In this document: in pieces, positions 58,528 to 64,000 of the stretch
Layout of the letters: every line of letters starts with the position of its first letter
Position numbering within the stretch: position 1 is the first letter of the stretch
Assembly (NCBI RefSeq): GCF_900091415.1
Contig: NZ_FMHU01000002.1
Coordinates: forward strand, 3,100,001 to 3,164,000
Source of the DNA: Micromonospora inyonensis
GTDB lineage: Bacteria; Actinomycetota; Actinomycetes; Mycobacteriales; Micromonosporaceae
Direction of reading: 5' to 3'
Length of the DNA stretch: 64,000 bases
Translations under genes and position numbers: made by a program
The notes under the pieces: model-generated
The model's database searches: none
What the model was told of the DNA's origin: nothing
Seen by the model: the letters and a program-made list of their open reading frames with translations, nothing else

Positions 58528-59681
58528 TTACCCCTCCGCCCGTCTGGCGCTCAGGAGCAGCCCGCTGTGATTCGAGCGCCGCTTCGGTGCCGGCCATCGC
58601 GTGGTCGCGGCCGAGTCCCCGTGCAGGTGGACGTGGAGGTCGCGCACGGCACCATCGAGCGAGTCGACGCCAACGGCGGTGTGTTCGGTCTGCCCGTCGG
58701 GCTGGACGACTGACAACAGCCCCAACCCGGAGACGGCCAGGGCGTCGATACCGGCGCGGCGTAGCGCGGCTGCGACGTCGCCCTGCTGGCCGGCGAAGCA
58801 GTGAATCGTCTCGTCGCCCTGTACGACGGTGACGCCGACGACACCGCAGGCCCTGGCCCGTTCGAGGGCGTCGTCGGCCGAGGCCCCCACAAACCGGAAG
58901 ACCTGGGTCCTGCGGTCGCCGACGACGGCGGCCAGACCTCGACCGGCGCCGATCACCGAGCCGGTGACGGCTCCGTCGGGAGTCAGCGACGCGCACACGA
59001 TGTCGATGCCGTGGACCTCGGCGAGGCGCACGGCACCGGCGTGCAGGACCTTGGCGCCACTCGACGACATGGCCGCGCACTGCGCGTACGACAACTCGGG
59101 CATGAGACGCGCGCCGGGAACGACGTGGGGGTCGGCGGTGTAGACACCGTCGACGTCGGAGTAGATCTGGCACTGGTCGGCGCCGACGGCGGCAGCCACG
59201 GCGACGGCGGTGAGATCCGAGCTGTTGCGCCCGAACATGACGATGCGCCCGTCGCTGTCGAGCGCCTGGCCGCCGGCGACGACGGCGACGGTCTTGCCGA
59301 CGAGCGCGTCGAGCAGGCGACGGCGATCGACGGCGATCACCGGGCCGGACGCAATGCGTCTCATCCCGATGTGCGGCGCCCACAGGTCGGTGGCCCTGAC
59401 CCCCTCGGCGTGCAGCGCGGCACGAAGCAGCCCGACGCTGACGATCTCGGCGGTGGCGAGCACCTGGTCCTGCACGTGCGGCTCGAGGTCGGGATCGACG
59501 TCACGCGCCGCTTCCAGCAGCCGGCCTGTCGATCCGGACATGCCACTGACGACCGCCACGACCGGTCGCCCCTCGTCGTGGGCGAGTTCGGACAGGTGAC
59601 GGGCCACCCGCCGGTAGGCCGGTAGCTCGATGAACGACGAGCCGCCGAACTTGACCACGATGGGCGTCTGCTGGTCGGCCA

Positions 59682-59682
<1 letters not shown>
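58528..59682 (-). CDS. Aspartokinase
   Basis: 384 residues from ATG 59682, whose A is shared with the aminotransferase TGA. Lys11 lies in VVKFGGSSF; VAVVSGMSGSTGRL, VVAGGQALDSDGRIVMFGRN and IYSDVDGVYTADP complete the amino-acid-kinase core. A short C-terminal ACT-like region follows. It phosphorylates the beta-carboxylate of aspartate; next to glutamate mutase, 3-methylaspartate is the likely substrate. A dedicated kinase also occurs in some ectoine operons beside the transaminase. No semialdehyde dehydrogenase is seen here, so it is either further upstream or borrowed from primary metabolism. Confidence 0.85.
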
Positions 59683-61043
<1,361 letters not shown>

Positions 61044-61045
61044 CG

Positions 61046-61492
61046 TCACCGCGACGCCTCCTCGGGTTGCCGGCGTCGCCTGGCCGCGGCCAGGCGGGCG
61101 AGAAGGGGTGGCAGCGCCGACACGTCGCGGAGGACGTGATCGACACCCAGGTCGTGGAGTGCGGCCACGGCATCCTTGTCGTCGGTCTCGGATCCGACGG
61201 ACAGACGCCCGCCGACGATCATCGGGCAGGGCACGCGTCCGGCGTCCTTGGCCGCCCGCAGGGGGGTGAGGTCCTCCACCGCGTGGCCGTTCACCGAACC
61301 GATGACGAGCGCCACCGCATCGGGGTGAGCGGCGAGGCACTCGACGAACTCGGCGACCGGGGTGCAGGCGCCCAGGTTCACGACGTGGTAGCCGAGGTTG
61401 CGGAGCTGGAACGCGATGAGCCGGTTTGCCACCACGTGTGCGTCGCTGGCGGCAACGCCGAGAACGACGACCGGAGGCTCGGAAGTGATCAT
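61046..61492 (-). CDS. glmS: Glutamate mutase sigma (B12-binding) subunit
   Basis: 148 residues from ATG 61492, overlapping the ATP-grasp stop by 4 bp (ATGA). Binds adenosylcobalamin through Asp17-x-His19 in [12 protein letters not shown], where His19 would be the lower cobalt ligand. The canonical DxHxxG has Ala22 in place of Gly. Later B12 contacts are recognisable: [15 protein letters not shown] and [13 protein letters not shown]. Partner of GlmE, but separated from it by the aminotransferase and kinase genes, which ties all four into one pathway. Confidence 0.85.
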   Translation of the reverse strand: MITSEPPVVVLGVAASDAHVVANRLIAFQLRNLGYHVVNLGACTPVAEFVECLAAHPDAVALVIGSVNGHAVEDLTPLRAAKDAGRVPCPMIVGGRLSVGSETDDKDAVAALHDLGVDHVLRDVSALPPLLARLAAARRRRQPEEASR

Positions 61493-62606
61493 CGGGCGTA
61501 GAGGTCGTCGGCTTCGAGGGCGCGGATGGCGCGATGGTCGCGATCGAGATCGGCGTCGTCGTCGCCGACGAGGGCGACCAGACCGGGTGCGGTGATGACG
61601 TCGACGGTCTGGGGGATGACGTCCTGGGAGACGGCGAACGTCGAGAGTTCCGCGAACGTCGGAAGGGCCCCGAGTTCGGCCTGCCACGCGCCCGGGCCAC
61701 GGGCGCAGGCCCGCTGGTTGGACAGCCAGACGTAGCGCATGCGCTTCGAGTGCACCACCTTCGTCTCGTCGTAGCGGTCGAACGCGGCCGGATCACAGAG
61801 CGCCGCGCAGAGCAGGTGCACGTGGGACATGCCGGTTAACCGGTACGTCAGATCCGGCATGGAACTGCCCATCAGGCGGGCGCCGGTCTCGATCAGCACG
61901 GGGCCCCGGTCGGTGACCATCAGCTCGGTGTGCGCCGCGCCATTGCGGATGCCGAGGGCGGTGAGCGCGTCTTTTGCGTAGCGAACGACTGCGGCGAGGG
62001 CGTCGTCAACCGGTACAGCGTCCTGGTAGTCGTAGAACGGTAGGCCGGTGGCTTCGACTCGTTTGTTGGAGACCCAGACGTCGGAGATCTTGTGGACGCC
62101 GTCGACGGACACCGTGTTGACGATGTGCTCGACGCCGTCGAGACGTTCCTGGACGAGCAGCGAGGCGTTCTTGTGCCCGTAGATGTTGGGGTGGGAGAGG
62201 ACGGACATGGCGGCGTCGCGGACCTCGTCTTCGGTCGGGCAGATGCGTACCCCGTCGGTGCCGGCGCTGGAAACCGGCTTCACCACCACCGGGCGGCCGC
62301 CCTGGGCGTCGAAATACGCCACGGCGCTGGCGACGTCGTCGACCAGCGCACTGCGCGGCGCGTCCAGACCCATGGCCCGTAGGGCAGCCGCCATGGCGTA
62401 CTTGTCCCGCCACGCTCTTGCCATGGACACCTCGTTGCCGGGCAGGCCGAGGCGATGGCTCAGCTTGTTGGCCAGAAGTACCCCGCGCTCCGAACCCGGC
62501 AGAACGCGCGCTACGCCGAAGGCATGGAGCTCGTCGAGCAGGTGCTCGGCGTCGTCATGGTGTCCCAGGTCGGCCAAGTAGGCGTCCGGTTCGAACGATT
62601 GCGCTA

Positions 62607-63753
62607 GTGTTCTGTCTCTGAAATGGATAGCCAGTTGGTACGATGCTGGTCGTGAGTCGTGCCGCTGCGCCATTGGCGCTTGATCCGGGCCAGCGTGAGC
62701 TGCTGGAGTCTCTGGCTAGGTCGCGGACCGCGGAGCACCGTCTGGTCCAGCGGGCGCAGGTGCTGCTGCACGCGGCCGCCGGGGTGTCCAACACCGACAT
62801 CGCCGTGCTGACGGGGGTGACCCGGATGACGGTGAGGGCGTGGCGGGCGGAGTTCGCCGAGCGTGGGCTCACCGACCTGGGCAAGGTAGCGGCGGGTCGG
62901 GGCCGCAAGCCGTCGATCCCGCAGGCGGTGATCGACCAGATCGTGGAACTGACGCTGCATTCGCGGCCCGAGGGGGCCACGCATTGGTCGTGCCGGTCGA
63001 TGGCGGCCAGGGTCGGCGTGTCGAAGGCTACTGTGCAGCGGGTATGGGACGCGCGGGGGCTCAAGCCGCACCTGGTGGAGACGTTCAAGCTGTCGAACGA
63101 CAAGCGGTTCGAGGAGAAACTCGTCGACGTCGTGGGCCTGTACCTGAACCCGCCGGACAAGGCCGTGGTCTTGTGCATGGACGAGAAATCGCAGATCCAG
63201 GCGTTGGACCGTACCCAGCCGAGCCTGCCACTCAAGCCCGGTCGGGCCGGCACGATGACCCATGACTACAAACGGCATGGCACCACGACACTGTTCGCGG
63301 CACTGGACGTGCTGACCGGCAAGGTCATCGGCAAGTGCTTCGCCCGGCACCGCCATGACGAGTTCCTGCGCTTCCTGCGCACTATCGACACGTCGGTTCC
63401 CCGCAAGCTGCAGATCCACATGATCGTCGACAACTACGGCACCCACACCCACCCGAACGTCAAGGCCTGGCTGGCCAAGCATCCGCGCTTCCACCTGCAC
63501 TTCACCCCAACCAGCTCGTCCTGGCTGAACATGGTCGAGCGTTGGTTCGCCGAACTGACCGACAAGATGATCCGCCGTGGCGTGTTCCGCAGCGTGGATG
63601 ACCTCGTCAGAGCGATCGAGGAGTACCTGCGGGTGCACAACGACGACCCGAAGCCGTTCGTATGGACCGCGACCGCCGAATCGATCCTGGCCAAGGTCCG
63701 GCGTGGACGCGTCGCCCTCCAACAAACGGCTAGCCAAAACTGAGACGCAACAC
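62607..63753 (+). mobile_element. IS630-family insertion sequence, copy B (1,147 bp)
   Basis: Same ends and sequence as copy A, exactly 11,900 bp further right and in the same orientation. It is flanked by TA at 62605-62606 and 63754-63755. Its orientation opposes the operon. Confidence 0.93.
62643..63743 (+). CDS. IS630-family transposase, copy B
   Basis: Identical protein to copy A, with Asp180, Asp263 and Glu299 as the catalytic triad. Complete reading frame. Identity of the two copies argues for very recent transposition. Confidence 0.92.
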   Translation: MLVVSRAAAPLALDPGQRELLESLARSRTAEHRLVQRAQVLLHAAAGVSNTDIAVLTGVTRMTVRAWRAEFAERGLTDLGKVAAGRGRKPSIPQAVIDQIVELTLHSRPEGATHWSCRSMAARVGVSKATVQRVWDARGLKPHLVETFKLSNDKRFEEKLVDVVGLYLNPPDKAVVLCMDEKSQIQALDRTQPSLPLKPGRAGTMTHDYKRHGTTTLFAALDVLTGKVIGKCFARHRHDEFLRFLRTIDTSVPRKLQIHMIVDNYGTHTHPNVKAWLAKHPRFHLHFTPTSSSWLNMVERWFAELTDKMIRRGVFRSVDDLVRAIEEYLRVHNDDPKPFVWTATAESILAKVRRGRVALQQTASQN

Positions 63754-63872
63754 TAGGAACTCGGGCATGTCGCTCTGGCTCTGGACATGGACACACTCCA
63801 CGCCCCGTTCGCGTAGGGCCGCGAGGAGAAACCTGGTGGTGCTGTAGCCGTCGACGATGGCGACGCGACCCA

Positions 63873-64000
63873 TCATGAGAAGTAGTCCTCGAGTTCTCCG
63901 TCGCGGACGGTGTCCAGGGTGAAGCAGTGCAGACCGCCGCCGAACAACCGCCGGTGCCGATGGCGTACCGGCACGACGTCGAAGCCGTGCCGTTCCAGCT
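63873..64000 (-). CDS. Amidinotransferase, C-terminal end only (5' part outside window)
   Basis: The last 41 residues are visible: a strand GFDVVPVRHRHRRLFGG leads into GGGLHCFTLDTVR, the C-terminal catalytic-cysteine motif of the glycine/inosamine amidinotransferase family (Cys in LHCFTLD). The protein ends GELEDYFS and its stop overlaps the ATP-grasp ATG by 4 bp. The family moves an amidino group from arginine to an amine, making a guanidine and ornithine. Here the acceptor may be the amino group of (methyl)diaminobutyrate or another amine of the product. The hydrolase members of the fold have similar ends, so the call is strong for the fold and moderate for the reaction. Confidence 0.7.
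   Translation of the reverse strand, partial: LERHGFDVVPVRHRHRRLFGGGLHCFTLDTVRDGELEDYFS

Larger units (their letters stand above)
61489..63876 (-). pseudogene. ATP-grasp ligase interrupted by IS630 copy B
   Basis: Two exon-like parts, 63876-63754 and 62604-61489, are separated by the element and its TA duplication. Removing 1,147 bp plus one TA restores a continuous 412-residue frame across PEFL-AQSFEP. The reconstructed protein starts MMGRVAIVDGYSTTRFLLAA, has a carboxylate-amine-ligase ATP-grasp core (RPVVVKPVSSAGTDGVRI, LLVQERLDGVEHIVN) and GAAHTELMVTDRGPVLIE leading to GARLMGSS at the metal site. It overlaps glmS downstream (ATGA) and the amidinotransferase upstream. The IS must silence it and probably reduces expression of everything downstream. 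Confidence 0.85.

Overview
The window is high-GC actinobacterial DNA. GTG/TTG starts, the glgE-glgB pair, large repeat-rich secreted-type proteins and the codon usage suggest a Micromonosporaceae-like organism (Micromonospora, Salinispora or Actinoplanes relatives). That placement is inferred from gene style; no marker gene is present.

Layout. (1) 1-20,067: two very large genes converge on each other as an inverted duplication. Each encodes a repeat protein with tandem ~112-residue winged-helix modules and Pro/Gly/Asp-rich linkers. The left copy is open at the window edge and intact to its stop at 7300. The right copy carries two single-base frameshifts in G runs and has lost its native 3' end. 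Between them lie a Tn3-type transposase remnant, a complete IS5-family element and a possible terminus of another IS. (2) 20,068-24,500: a mobile-element graveyard with a two-repeat type I-E-like CRISPR remnant, a serine recombinase, a small HTH-like protein, an IS110-family transposase and a decayed IS5-family transposase. (3) 24,494-27,003: a 5'-truncated ornithine-carbamoyltransferase-like gene and a 3'-truncated membrane glycosyltransferase, separated by a second, nearly identical, inverted copy of the IS5 element. (4) 27,237-32,456: a surface-glycan cassette (GT4, GT2, nucleotide-sugar dehydrogenase and a convergent hexapeptide N-acetyltransferase) with a strong bidirectional hairpin. (5) 32,805-49,231: core-type genes. 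These are a two-component system beside a TAXI-type binding protein, yaaA, a membrane glycosyltransferase, an App1 phosphatase, an AraC regulator plus glyoxalase, a GH-like secreted protein split by a TAA codon, glgB and glgE, a frameshifted acyltransferase-type gene and a RibD/DHFR-like reductase. (6) 49,558-51,853: a mosaic of a methyltransferase fragment, a ParA Walker-A fragment and an IS630 fragment, then an intact IS630 element. (7) 51,853-64,000: a tightly packed minus-strand biosynthetic operon, cut by a second identical IS630 element.

The operon in (7) reads, in transcription order: amidinotransferase (3' end only), ATP-grasp ligase (split by IS630), glutamate mutase S, a diaminobutyrate-type class III aminotransferase, aspartokinase, glutamate mutase E, a second PGM1-like ATP-grasp ligase, a radical SAM enzyme, an MFS exporter, and a protein fusing a radical-SAM-like barrel without cysteine motif to a cupin. 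The chemistry is coherent: glutamate to 3-methylaspartate, its phosphorylation, reduction (no reductase seen here), transamination to 3-methyl-2,4-diaminobutyrate, then amidination and ATP-grasp peptide ligation. I infer a guanidino-bearing, beta-methylated peptide-like product. I do not recognise a described pathway with this gene set.

Several of the broken genes break at G homopolymers. Sequencing error, slippage and true pseudogenisation cannot be separated from the sequence alone.
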